A stretch of 64,000 bases of DNA from positions 61,443-125,442 of the forward strand of contig CAYJIG010000002.1 of assembly GCA_964370165.1 (NCBI GenBank), given 5' to 3'. Source of the DNA: JAAYCI01 sp964370165 (GTDB lineage Bacteria; Bacillota; Clostridia; Oscillospirales; Ruminococcaceae). The notes under the pieces are model-generated. The model was not told where the DNA came from, made no database searches, and was given only the letters and a program-made list of their open reading frames with translations. The position numbers and the translations under genes were made by a program. This document shows, in pieces, positions 52,303 to 60,906 of the stretch (position 1 is the first letter of the stretch; each line of letters begins with the position of its first letter).

Positions 52303-53625
52303 TTACTTTTGGCCACGCTCACGTGCTAAGATACGTATAGGTGTGCCTTCAAGCCCGAATGTGGCACGAATTTGGTTTTCTAAATAACGCTGATACGAAA
52401 AATGGAAAAGCTTTTTGTTATTTATAAAACAAGCAAAAGTAGGCGGGCGTGTGGATACTTGCGTCATGTAGTAAATTTTAAGACGCTTGCCGCGATCAGT
52501 AGGTGGTTGCACCCTTGCAGTGGCATCGGCCAAAATCTTGTTCAAAACACCGGTGGTGACGCGCAGTGCGTTTTGGCTGTCTACATAGTTTATCAGCTCC
52601 ATCAGCTTATCCACACGTTGGCCGGTTTTAGCCGAAAGGAATATAATCGGCGCATAGCTCATGAATGAAAAGTCGGATTCCAACTTTTTGCGCTGAATTT
52701 GCATGGTTTTGTCATCTTTATCGATGGCATCCCATTTGTTCACAGCGATGATACAAGCTTTTCCTTGTTCATGGGCGTATCCTGCTACTTTGCTGTCTTG
52801 CTCGGAAAAACCTTGGGTAGCGTCAATCATGATTACAGCAACGCGAGCACGTTCGGTGGCGGCAAGGCCACGGATAACACTATAGCGTTCCACGCCGTCT
52901 TCTACCTTGCCACGACGGCGCATTCCGGCGGTGTCGATAAAGGTGTATTTGCCCCATTTGTTATCGACATCGCTGTCTACTGCATCACGAGTGGTGCCGG
53001 CCTCGTCTGCCACTATCATTCTGTCTTCACCCAGAATATAGTTCACAAGGCTGGATTTGCCCACGTTTGGCTTGCCAATGATGGCTACAGGGATGCGATC
53101 ATCGGTTTCTTCATCGTAATCTTCTTTAGGGAAGTGAGATATCACTTCGTCAAGCAAATCACCGGTGCCGTGGCCGTGAACAGACGACACAGGAAATGGA
53201 TCTCCAAGACCAAGCGAATAAAACTCATATAGTTCTGGTGGGAGTGTTCCCACGCCATCTACTTTGTTTACAACTAAGATGATTGGTTTGCCACTACGCA
53301 AAAGCATCGGAGCAATGTCGACATCTTGAGCTGTGACACCGGTTTTGATATCGGTGATAAACAAAATAACAGATGCAGAATCGATAGCAATTTCTGCCTG
53401 ACGACGCATGTGAAGCAGAAGACTGTTGTCGGTTCCGGGCTCGATGCCGCCGGTATCTACCAGTAAAAACTGATGATCCAGCCATTCGGCGGTGCCGTAT
53501 AGTCTGTCTCTGGTAACACCCGGGGTGTCTTCTACTATAGCCAGACGTTCACCGATAAGCTTGTTAAAGAAAGTGGATTTTCCTACGTTGGGTCGCCCAA
53601 CAATGGCGACAATGGGTTTTGACAT
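52303..53625 (-). CDS. der: ribosome-associated GTPase Der (EngA)
   Basis: A 440-residue protein with two GTPase domains and a KH-like end, needed for 50S assembly. Domain 1: GRPNVGKSTFF, DTGGIEPG, NKVD. Domain 2: GKPNVGKSSLV, DTAGMRRRG, NKWD. The C-terminal KH-like part ends with ENQIRATFGLEGTPIRI. Length and order are normal. It lies 38 bases behind the WG-repeat gene. Confidence 0.97.
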   Translation of the reverse strand: MSKPIVAIVGRPNVGKSTFFNKLIGERLAIVEDTPGVTRDRLYGTAEWLDHQFLLVDTGGIEPGTDNSLLLHMRRQAEIAIDSASVILFITDIKTGVTAQDVDIAPMLLRSGKPIILVVNKVDGVGTLPPELYEFYSLGLGDPFPVSSVHGHGTGDLLDEVISHFPKEDYDEETDDRIPVAIIGKPNVGKSSLVNYILGEDRMIVADEAGTTRDAVDSDVDNKWGKYTFIDTAGMRRRGKVEDGVERYSVIRGLAATERARVAVIMIDATQGFSEQDSKVAGYAHEQGKACIIAVNKWDAIDKDDKTMQIQRKKLESDFSFMSYAPIIFLSAKTGQRVDKLMELINYVDSQNALRVTTGVLNKILADATARVQPPTDRGKRLKIYYMTQVSTRPPTFACFINNKKLFHFSYQRYLENQIRATFGLEGTPIRILARERGQK

Positions 53626-53663
53626 GGTATCTCCTTTATGTATATGGGTGGCGCTGTATTAAT

Positions 53664-55127
53664 TTATGATAGTGGTGGAAGAGCGATCTGGCCCCATAAT
53701 CCGTCTTGTTGTACCCAGGCGACGCCGTCCTTTACAAATGTGGCGTTTTCAAACTGTGGTGTAATGACTTCGTTTCCGTTTTCATCGATAAAGCCCACCA
53801 TGCCGTTTATACGCACCGGGGAATAGCCTTCGTTGAAAAGTCCGGTACTCATGAAAACAGGGTTGTTATAATTCCACACGGGCTCCAGCACGAAATCTGT
53901 GAGGAATGTATTTTCTGCGGTGTTGAAAAAGCTGTACATGCCATCATTAGCCTCTACTCGCCAAATGTTGTTATAAACCTTGGTGACAGAGGTGTATACG
54001 ACATCCAAGATTAAGTTGCCGTCACCGGTTGCAAGGCCTTGCCGGGTTTCAAGTAGCATGCCGGATTCATCAAAGTTTGTGATATCAATAGCAGTCAAAT
54101 AATCAGGTACAGTGAAATCATAAGTGGAAAAATCTGCCGCATAAAACTCGCCATACTCGGCAAAACCAAGTGTCAAGCTTCCATCTGATGGGTTGTAGCC
54201 GGATATCATATAGTTAGCGCCGCCGTGTCCGCCATCGGTGGTGTAGGGTAGGCCGTAGCTGGCTAAAAATACATTTTGGGTAGCAAAGTCACTGTTGTAT
54301 AAATCCTCGGGGAATCCGTGCCAATATCCGTAATCACAGAAAAAAGGAGGTTCTGTAAACGTGCCTGCAGGAATAAGCTCGCTACCACTGAACTCTAAAA
54401 CACCAATACCGTCATTGGTGTAAAAATTCAGGTAGTTCATGCTATAGTCAATATATTCGCTGGTATTGCTAAGTGGGGCAAGATTTTGCCAGTCATACTG
54501 TGGCTCGATAACCCAGTTTAAGCCTGAATCGGTCGAATCGGTTGTGTTTTCAGATTCAGCCTGAGGAAAACTGCGTGTATCAAAGCCATCATCGTCGGTA
54601 TCAGAATCGTTTTCGGCTACCGCATAAGTCATATCTTCTAAGGTTTCTTGGGCTATAGAAGATCCTATCATAAAAGGTAAAACACAAGAGCTAAATATAT
54701 AAATAGCCGCAATAAAAAGTCCAATAACAAGACAACCTATTCCAAGGGCTTTGGATGGCTTTTTCATGCTACTTGCCGGAGGAGGTGTTGGAGCGTTGTG
54801 ATATGTAGGAGCACCCGGTTGAGGGGGAGTATTGCTGTAGTATGGTGGAGCACCTGGTGGTGGCTGTTGTGGGTTGCCCATTGGTTGCTGAGGAGCACCC
54901 GGTTGAGGGGGAGTGTTGCTATAGTATGGTGGAGCAGTAGCTTGCGGTGGTGGTTGAGGGGCACCCATTGGTGGTTGCTGCGGGGCATTCATTTGAGGAG
55001 GCACCATATTACCTTGAGAAGAATTCACAGGTGGTGGCGTGGCCACATTATTTATAGGCGTGCCACAATTTCCGCAAAAAGCTGCATTATTAGCTAAAGG
55101 ATTGCCGCAAGAATTACAATTTGCCAT
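53664..55127 (-). CDS. zinc-ribbon, Pro/Gln-rich membrane protein with WG-like repeats
   Basis: A 487-residue protein. Residues 4-24 are a zinc ribbon (CNSCGNPLANNAAFCGNCG). Residues 30-120 are rich in Pro, Gln and Ala and contain two copies of PPYYSNTPPQPGAP. A membrane helix lies at about 130-155, followed by an acidic linker. The C-terminal 300 residues are beta-rich, ending in repeats of the kind GMVGFIDENGNEVITPQFENA (WG repeat). The likely topology is ribbon inside and repeats outside. Function unknown. Confidence 0.78.
   Translation of the reverse strand: MANCNSCGNPLANNAAFCGNCGTPINNVATPPPVNSSQGNMVPPQMNAPQQPPMGAPQPPPQATAPPYYSNTPPQPGAPQQPMGNPQQPPPGAPPYYSNTPPQPGAPTYHNAPTPPPASSMKKPSKALGIGCLVIGLFIAAIYIFSSCVLPFMIGSSIAQETLEDMTYAVAENDSDTDDDGFDTRSFPQAESENTTDSTDSGLNWVIEPQYDWQNLAPLSNTSEYIDYSMNYLNFYTNDGIGVLEFSGSELIPAGTFTEPPFFCDYGYWHGFPEDLYNSDFATQNVFLASYGLPYTTDGGHGGANYMISGYNPSDGSLTLGFAEYGEFYAADFSTYDFTVPDYLTAIDITNFDESGMLLETRQGLATGDGNLILDVVYTSVTKVYNNIWRVEANDGMYSFFNTAENTFLTDFVLEPVWNYNNPVFMSTGLFNEGYSPVRINGMVGFIDENGNEVITPQFENATFVKDGVAWVQQDGLWGQIALPPLS
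54808..54936. repeat. 84-bp-period internal repeat in the WG-repeat gene
   Basis: A block of about 45 bases at 54808-54852 recurs at 54892-54936 with few changes, an offset of 84 bases (28 codons, in frame). It encodes the repeated PYYSNTPPQPGAP segment. Confidence 0.75.
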
Positions 55128-55253
55128 AATAATATCTCCCTTTACATATGAAATTTCATGAAAACTGAAAATATAACTGCATACTTTAGTATACCATAAA
55201 ATAAAAACTTGTGCTGTGTTTTTGCAAATTGATACTTTGATTTTTGTGTTTAG

Positions 55254-56555
55254 CTATAGTGATAACAGTGCCTGCAATAAAGAAAATGCACCGTCAGAAG
55301 GGATATGCACGTGTACATTTAATGCGGTTTCTATATCAGAAGGAGCAGTGTCATCAAGTAGCAAATCACCTTCACTTCGCAAAATATTTGCCGGTAAAAA
55401 TAAATTTTGGCTACATAGTTTATCTTTTAACTGAGCGATAATATCTTCACCACACAAAAGCCCGCTGACAGTGATACTGTGACCAAAAAAATCGTTTACT
55501 ATAGTATGGACACGTATATATACACTGGGCATGGTTTCATTCACTTTATCGGCCAGGTGTTGCATCAAAGGAGCAGAAAGTACACCTGTAGCTATATCGG
55601 CAGAAATTTTGCCGTTTGGAGGAGTGGCATAGCTAAGCTCGTCTAAGAACTCGTCAAAAAAACTGCGCCACATTCCTACACCGTTTTCAAGTTGAGGGTA
55701 TCCGTCGTAAAAATCAGCCGAGGGAATCTCTCGCTCGGCCAGTAAAAACCATTCGTCAGACGGATAAATTAAACGTGAGCCAAATTTTTCGCTGAACTGG
55801 TTGCCCATTTGCAGCATTATATCCAGCTGGCTACTTGCGGTTTCTTTTGTGTAACTTGTAAGGGCAGCCAGGCCTTCTCTATGTGCGCTGAGGCCTACAG
55901 GAACAGCGGCAATGCTCTGAGTGTATGGATGAAATTCTGAAAGCCACTGCAAGCTATGGCGTAGCTCATCTCCGTCGTTGATGCCGGGACACAAAACCAG
56001 CTGGAAGTTCATAGGTATACCGGCCTTTGCAAGCTTTGGTATATAAGATAGCGCCTTTCCGGCAGACGGGTTTTTTGTCATTTCCACGCGCAAGTCAGGA
56101 TTAGCTGTATGTACACTTATATTGACAGGTGCAAATCGCATTGATATTATGCGTTCAATTTCAGTATCTGTCAGATTGGTGAGAGTGACATAATTGCCGA
56201 ATAAAAAGCCAAGGCGCTCGTCATCGTCTTTAAAATATAAAGAAGAGCGCAAGCCTTTAGGTAGCTGGTCGATAAAGCAAAAAACGCAGGCGTTTTTACA
56301 GTGGCGGTGCTTGTCGGCTAAATAGCTGAAAAAAGCACAGCCCAGTGGTTGGTATTCGTCTTTTGAGACGGTGATGGACACCGGCGTATTGCCGTCTTGC
56401 AATACTAAATCAAGTTTTGAGCCGGTAGTGTGAAACTCGTAATCAAGTCCGTCACAAATAAGGTTTCCGTTTACAGAAACAAGCTGCATGTTGCTGCGAA
56501 TACCTGCGTTGTCTGCAGGAGAGTTTGGCAACACATTTTGAATTGTGATGGGCAT
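55254..56555 (-). CDS. DUF512 family radical SAM protein with PDZ domain
   Basis: A 433-residue protein: a PDZ-like N-terminus (ITIQNVLPNSPADNAGIRSN), then the radical SAM cluster motif C-x3-C-x2-C in HCKNACVFCF, followed by the DUF512 C-terminal domain. The reaction is unknown; in Clostridia this gene often sits next to der and plsY, as here, which hints at a part in ribosome or membrane upkeep. ATG 56555 follows AAGGAG; the 59 codons before it in frame have no RBS. Confidence 0.9.
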   Translation of the reverse strand: MPITIQNVLPNSPADNAGIRSNMQLVSVNGNLICDGLDYEFHTTGSKLDLVLQDGNTPVSITVSKDEYQPLGCAFFSYLADKHRHCKNACVFCFIDQLPKGLRSSLYFKDDDERLGFLFGNYVTLTNLTDTEIERIISMRFAPVNISVHTANPDLRVEMTKNPSAGKALSYIPKLAKAGIPMNFQLVLCPGINDGDELRHSLQWLSEFHPYTQSIAAVPVGLSAHREGLAALTSYTKETASSQLDIMLQMGNQFSEKFGSRLIYPSDEWFLLAEREIPSADFYDGYPQLENGVGMWRSFFDEFLDELSYATPPNGKISADIATGVLSAPLMQHLADKVNETMPSVYIRVHTIVNDFFGHSITVSGLLCGEDIIAQLKDKLCSQNLFLPANILRSEGDLLLDDTAPSDIETALNVHVHIPSDGAFSLLQALLSL

Positions 56556-56638
56556 GATGAGCTCCTTTCTATAAATGACGTATAGCCGATGGTGTATAAA
56601 CTGAAAAATATGATTATCAGATAATGCATGTGACGAAC

Positions 56639-56687
56639 AAAAAAGGTCGCCACAAAAGTGTCGTGGCAATTTGCCCGTCACTTGCGA
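56639..56687 (-). terminator. structured hairpin between rpmF and the DUF512 gene
   Basis: GTCGC (56645-56649) pairs with GCGAC (56683-56687), AAGTG with CACTT inside, and GGCAA with TTGCC at the tip; on the minus strand five Ts follow. It may end the rpmF transcript or act as a leader attenuator for the DUF512 gene, which starts 84 bases on. Confidence 0.55.
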
Positions 56688-56768
56688 CAACCCTGCTGCG
56701 AAGCATCTGCTTGAGATAGCTCCGGCATACAACTAACACCCAGTCAAAACACCATAGCGGTGTATAAC

Positions 56769-56954
56769 TTAGGCTTCTTTTTGTTTTACGACTGCTCTGC
56801 CTTTGTAAAAACCGCAATTGCCACAGGCTACATGCGGAACTTTATAGTTGCCACATTGTGTACAAGTGACCAAAGTGGGAGCTTCAAGTTTCCATACATT
56901 GGAACGACGCTTGTCCCGACGAGCAGAACTATGCTTTCTTTTTGGTACTGCCAT
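56769..56954 (-). CDS. rpmF: 50S ribosomal protein L32
   Basis: A 61-residue L32 with the family start AVPKRKHSSARRDKRRSN and a zinc ribbon CTQC...CGNC. GGAGG precedes the ATG. In many Bacillota rpmF follows a DUF177 gene; here it is separated from trxB by 150 bases and precedes the DUF512 gene. Confidence 0.97.
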   Translation of the reverse strand: MAVPKRKHSSARRDKRRSNVWKLEAPTLVTCTQCGNYKVPHVACGNCGFYKGRAVVKQKEA

Positions 56955-57104
56955 ATTCGCACCTCCTCGTTTGGTACTGTAGAGCTATATGCATCCGAGT
57001 GGATGGGCTACATCCTTAGTATTATGAACCAATTTATTATACTTCATGAAATAGAATATGTAAAGGGGTTTTGGAAAAATTTTAAAAAAATAAAAATATT
57101 ATTT

Positions 57105-58040
57105 TTACAAATTGTCGATATAGTGGCTTGCCTGCACCGCGGCAATGGCACCGTCGGCGGCGGCGGTGATGACTTGTCGTAGGCTTTTTTTACGGCAATC
57201 ACCTGCGGCAAAAACGCCTGGTATATTTGTGTGCATGTCCTCGTTTGTAAGAATATACCCATCTTCAAGAGCGATGTGGTTTTCTAAAAACTGCGTATGA
57301 GGCAAAAAACCTATAAATACAAACACACCGAATGTACCGTCTTTTTCGGGTGCGTGTATTTCTTCCAAGGCACCTGTTTTAGTGTCTTTGAAAACAACGC
57401 TGTTTAGCAAGTCATCGCCCTTAAGTTCTGAGACAACACTGTTCCAACGTATACTGATTTTTGGATTGGCAAAAACTTTGTCTTGGATAGACTTTGCCGC
57501 ACGCAAGCTGTCTCTACGATGTACAATAGTAACATTTTGTGCAAATTTTGTAAGGTAAAGTGCTTCGTCAAGGGCGCTGTCGCCACCGCCAATCACGTAT
57601 ACGTCCATGTTACGATAAAAATTAGCATCACATGTGGCACAATAGGAAACACCTTTGCCGATGAATTCTTTTTCGCCGGGACAACCGATGGGACGTAAGG
57701 TAGCACCCGGAGTGAAAATAACAGTTTTAGCCATGTACTCGTTTTTGGCGCTTTTCAAAAGCTTCACATCGCCTGAAAGATCCATGTCAATGATGGTATC
57801 AGACACACGTTTTGCGCCAAAAGAGTCACACTGTTTTGTCATGCGCTGCACTAAAGATGTGCCGGTTTCTTCTTCGATACCGCCGGGGTAGTTCTCTATA
57901 TCGCTTGTAAGAGCGATTTGACCGCCGGGTAGTAGCTTCTCTATAATCAAAGTATCTAAATTTGCTCTGCCGGCATAAAGACCGGCTGAAAGACCTGCAG
58001 GACCTGCGCCGACTATTATTGTATCGTAGATGTGGTCCAT
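57105..58040 (-). CDS. trxB: thioredoxin-disulfide reductase
   Basis: A 311-residue flavoenzyme reducing thioredoxin with NADPH. FAD site GAGPAGLSAGLYAGR, redox pair CATCD near residue 135, NADPH site GGGDSALDEALYL and the GVFAAGDCR motif. It has normal length with no added domain, unlike the fusion at 3724, so the genome has at least two enzymes of this type. The ATG has an AGGAGTATTTTC-like RBS; a good promoter is 72 bases upstream. Confidence 0.95.
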   Translation of the reverse strand: MDHIYDTIIVGAGPAGLSAGLYAGRANLDTLIIEKLLPGGQIALTSDIENYPGGIEEETGTSLVQRMTKQCDSFGAKRVSDTIIDMDLSGDVKLLKSAKNEYMAKTVIFTPGATLRPIGCPGEKEFIGKGVSYCATCDANFYRNMDVYVIGGGDSALDEALYLTKFAQNVTIVHRRDSLRAAKSIQDKVFANPKISIRWNSVVSELKGDDLLNSVVFKDTKTGALEEIHAPEKDGTFGVFVFIGFLPHTQFLENHIALEDGYILTNEDMHTNIPGVFAAGDCRKKSLRQVITAAADGAIAAVQASHYIDNL

Positions 58041-58111
58041 GAAAATACTCCTGTATTTTGTTTTTTTTTGATTAAATTGAACGCTATTTCAAGTACAGTG
58101 ACTTTAAAGTA

Positions 58112-58140
58112 ATACTACTATTTTGGTATGGGTTTGTCAA
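58112..58140 (-). promoter_or_regulatory. sigma-A promoter of trxB
   Basis: On the minus strand a consensus TTGACA (58135-58140) and TAGTAT (58112-58117) are 17 bases apart. Confidence 0.62.
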
Positions 58141-58158
58141 TATATAAGTGGCTAGTCA

Positions 58159-58187
58159 TTGCGAAAAAGAGTGTGGTAGCATATAAT
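58159..58187 (+). promoter_or_regulatory. sigma-A promoter of the GT2 gene
   Basis: TTGCGA (58159-58164) and consensus TATAAT (58182-58187), 17 bases apart, 53 bases before the ATG. Confidence 0.58.
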
Positions 58188-58240
58188 AAAAACATAAGTG
58201 CAAAAATTGGCGTATGACGTGATGATATTTGGAGGAATTT

Positions 58241-60172
58241 ATGAAAGTATCGGCGGTATGGATTGCGAAAAACGAGGCATCATGCATTGCACGTAGCATA
58301 AATAGTATAAAAGCGGTTGCAGATGAACTGGTGGTGGTGGATACCGGCAGTACAGACGCCACAAAAGAAGAAAGCATAAAAGCCGGCGCAATGGTAAAAC
58401 AGTTTGAATGGTGTAAAGACTTTGCCGCGGCACGTAATTACGCTTTGTCGCAAACAAGCGGAGATATAGTATTTTTTTTGGATGCCGATGAATGGTTTGA
58501 GCCGGCGCTGAAAGCTGAAGACAAAGAAACCTTAATCAAGAAGTTTTCTGATAGCTCTGTGTTTTCGCTGAAAATACGCCGTACAGACATAGACCCGGGA
58601 CTGGGCTCGGTGATTTCAGTGGGTGAGAGTATCCGTGTGTTTCGTAAAAATGCCGTCACATATAAGGGGAATATACACGAGAGGATTTACCCGACAAATA
58701 AAAACTGCGTGATGTGCGCTGTTTCGCCTCAATGGAATATAAACCATGACGGATATAGTCAAGCTGTAAGCACTCAAAAACGATTGCGGAATATAAATCT
58801 TTTGGAACATGCAGTTGAAGATACAGTACAAGAAAAAGAAAAAGCTCTATATCACGTATATTTAGTAAGAGAGCTATTTTTTATAGAAAGAAAAAAAGCA
58901 TTTAGCAGCTTGTCATGGTTGTTAGATCATCCGAACGAGACAAAAAACATATTGCAACTAATGCCTGAAATAGGAAAAACACTGTTGCTTGATGGTATTG
59001 TTCTGGCAAAAGAAGAAAAAGCAGACAGCAAAAAAATATGGGACGTGATGGTGGCAAACGGACAGAAAGCCTATGAAAACGATCCAATATCTTATATACT
59101 ACCGCTGTATTATAAGCTGCATTTCGATAAAAATGAAAGCGAATTATTGCAAGAGTTACCAAACGTGATACAGAGCGCGGAAGAAGCCCGTAAAGGAAAG
59201 ACAGCCGATATGGGTGACTATTTCCGCGGACTGATAGATTTATATGAAGCGGGGGCTATTGCGGCGTGGCGAAAAGGTGACAAAGAGCTGACGTTTGATT
59301 ATGCCGCTAAAGCGTTATCACAAGAAGTGACTGTATATCGCAAAAAAGCAGTCAAACTATTGTATAATTGCATGCGAGGATTACCGCTGGAAGACACCGT
59401 TGTTTTCCTGGAAAAAGTGGTAGGAGCGGATAAAAGAGGATTGCGGGAAGCACTGATAAGGCACGGTAGATGTGAAGGATTTACCGATATATATACTTAT
59501 TGGATGAAAAAAGAACTGGATGAAGGGGTAGCCACCAAAGGTGATTTTTGGTATCTGATGATAGTGCTGGGGAAATATGAAGAAGCGTTGCAAATGGCGC
59601 TGGCGGCAAAGGATACTACAGACAAAAACTTAGTGCAGTATACAATGTATCTTGCTATTTTATGTGCTGAAAACCATGAATGGCTAATGAAATATAAAAA
59701 CGAGCTGGGTGAATATGCGCCGGTGCTTGAGTTGTTTTTTAGTGGTGATTCAGCGGCATCTATTTCTTTTGGTGTTGTTGTAAGCAGTTATGAAGCTATA
59801 GCGTTTGCCAAAGGAAGAGAGCTTGCAAACAAGCTACTAAAAGCTTGTAAAGGGCTTGAAGAAAAGTGTTTTTTGGTACAATCGGCATATTATATGGACA
59901 ACGGGCTGTATAGAGAACTACTGGAAGATAGCAGTGGTTTTATAGTAGCGGACGCCGGCGCTACAACACATATTCGATTGGCGGAGTGTGCCTTGCATTG
60001 CATGCAACATGAAAAAGCAATGGCTCATTTGCAAGTGGCGCTGAAAAAAGGTGAAAACAGCGAAGAGTGGTGGGATATTTTAGAAGCGATAGTGCAAAGT
60101 ACAGAAGATGAAGCTATATTAAAGCAAACAACAGACTTGAAAAATCTTGCAGGTAATACAAGGTATCAGTAA
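58241..60172 (+). CDS. GT2 glycosyltransferase with long helical repeat tail
   Basis: A 643-residue protein. Residues 1-230 are a GT-A domain of the SunS/TPR-linked kind: WIAKNEASCIARSINSI, VVVDTGSTDATKE and FFLDADEWFEP with the D-x-D. The other 400 residues are mostly alpha-helical, with TPR-like pairs but no clean consensus. Related proteins glycosylate peptides or cell-surface proteins. The gene is monocistronic. ATG 58241 follows GGAGG; an in-frame TTG at 58229 overlaps that RBS. Confidence 0.82.
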   Translation: MKVSAVWIAKNEASCIARSINSIKAVADELVVVDTGSTDATKEESIKAGAMVKQFEWCKDFAAARNYALSQTSGDIVFFLDADEWFEPALKAEDKETLIKKFSDSSVFSLKIRRTDIDPGLGSVISVGESIRVFRKNAVTYKGNIHERIYPTNKNCVMCAVSPQWNINHDGYSQAVSTQKRLRNINLLEHAVEDTVQEKEKALYHVYLVRELFFIERKKAFSSLSWLLDHPNETKNILQLMPEIGKTLLLDGIVLAKEEKADSKKIWDVMVANGQKAYENDPISYILPLYYKLHFDKNESELLQELPNVIQSAEEARKGKTADMGDYFRGLIDLYEAGAIAAWRKGDKELTFDYAAKALSQEVTVYRKKAVKLLYNCMRGLPLEDTVVFLEKVVGADKRGLREALIRHGRCEGFTDIYTYWMKKELDEGVATKGDFWYLMIVLGKYEEALQMALAAKDTTDKNLVQYTMYLAILCAENHEWLMKYKNELGEYAPVLELFFSGDSAASISFGVVVSSYEAIAFAKGRELANKLLKACKGLEEKCFLVQSAYYMDNGLYRELLEDSSGFIVADAGATTHIRLAECALHCMQHEKAMAHLQVALKKGENSEEWWDILEAIVQSTEDEAILKQTTDLKNLAGNTRYQ

Positions 60173-60194
60173 TAAAAATATTCAACACATAAAC

Positions 60195-60243
60195 AAAAAC
60201 CTCTTATATATGGCAAAATGTAGCCGTATACAAGAGGTTTTTT
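60195..60243. terminator. terminator between the GT2 and ktrA genes
   Basis: AAAAACCTCTTATATATGGC pairs with GCCGTATACAAGAGGTTTTT with small mismatches and an eight-base loop, between convergent genes. Confidence 0.75.
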
Positions 60244-60260
60244 ATGATTGTATATATAAT

Positions 60261-60890
60261 TTAGCTCAATGTAATTAGCAAGTCATCAGGCAGAAGAACT
60301 AAATCTGCCGAGACAGGAATGATGGTTTGTTTGCCACGTATAACAGCCAAAATGCTGTAGCCATAAGATTGGCGGATGTTTGCCTCGCTTACGGTTTTGT
60401 GAGTCCATTCTTCCATTGGATGCATTTCAGTGATAGCGTGCCCGGCGTTTTCTAATATATCTAAAATATTGTTTTGGGCAAGCTGACGTGCTATTTTTGC
60501 GCCCATTTCGATTTCGGGTAAAACAACTTGATCTACACCGATGCTTTCCAAAATTTTCTTTTGGCGTTCGCCAACAGCTTTTGCCAATATCTTTGCTGTG
60601 CCCAGTTCTTTTACCTTCATGCTGGACAGGACGGTGGACTCAAAATCCTCACCCATAGCCAATACTACCACGTCAAAGTTGCCCAGGCCCAGCTTATCCA
60701 TAGCGTCCTCGTCGGTTACGTCCAATTGCACCACATGTGTGGCATAATCGGTGGCCTCATGCAGGCGAGCCATGTTTTTATCGCAGGCTAAAATGTTGGC
60801 GTCGTATTCTGCCAAGGTTTTCACAATACTCATGCCAAACCGGCCAAGGCCAAGCACGGCAAACTGTAAATCACATCGTTTTTCTGCCAT
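60261..60890 (-). CDS. ktrA: potassium uptake regulatory subunit KtrA (TrkA-N/RCK)
   Basis: A 209-residue cytoplasmic protein: RCK-N domain with the nucleotide site GLGRFGMSIVKTL and the acidic residue of CDKNMARLHEA, then an RCK-C domain from about 135. It binds ATP/ADP or NAD(H) and gates the KtrB channel. It is 16 bases behind ktrB. Length is close to the usual 220. Confidence 0.92.
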   Translation of the reverse strand: MAEKRCDLQFAVLGLGRFGMSIVKTLAEYDANILACDKNMARLHEATDYATHVVQLDVTDEDAMDKLGLGNFDVVVLAMGEDFESTVLSSMKVKELGTAKILAKAVGERQKKILESIGVDQVVLPEIEMGAKIARQLAQNNILDILENAGHAITEMHPMEEWTHKTVSEANIRQSYGYSILAVIRGKQTIIPVSADLVLLPDDLLITLS

Positions 60891-60906
60891 TTAAAAAGTC
60901 CTTTCT

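Noticed and set aside
54808..54936. Tandem repeat as a CRISPR array
   Set aside because: Only two copies, in frame inside a coding region, without constant spacers.
56556..56732. 59-residue N-terminal extension of the DUF512 protein
   Set aside because: No RBS, covers the structured hairpin, and the PDZ domain starts right at ATG 56555.
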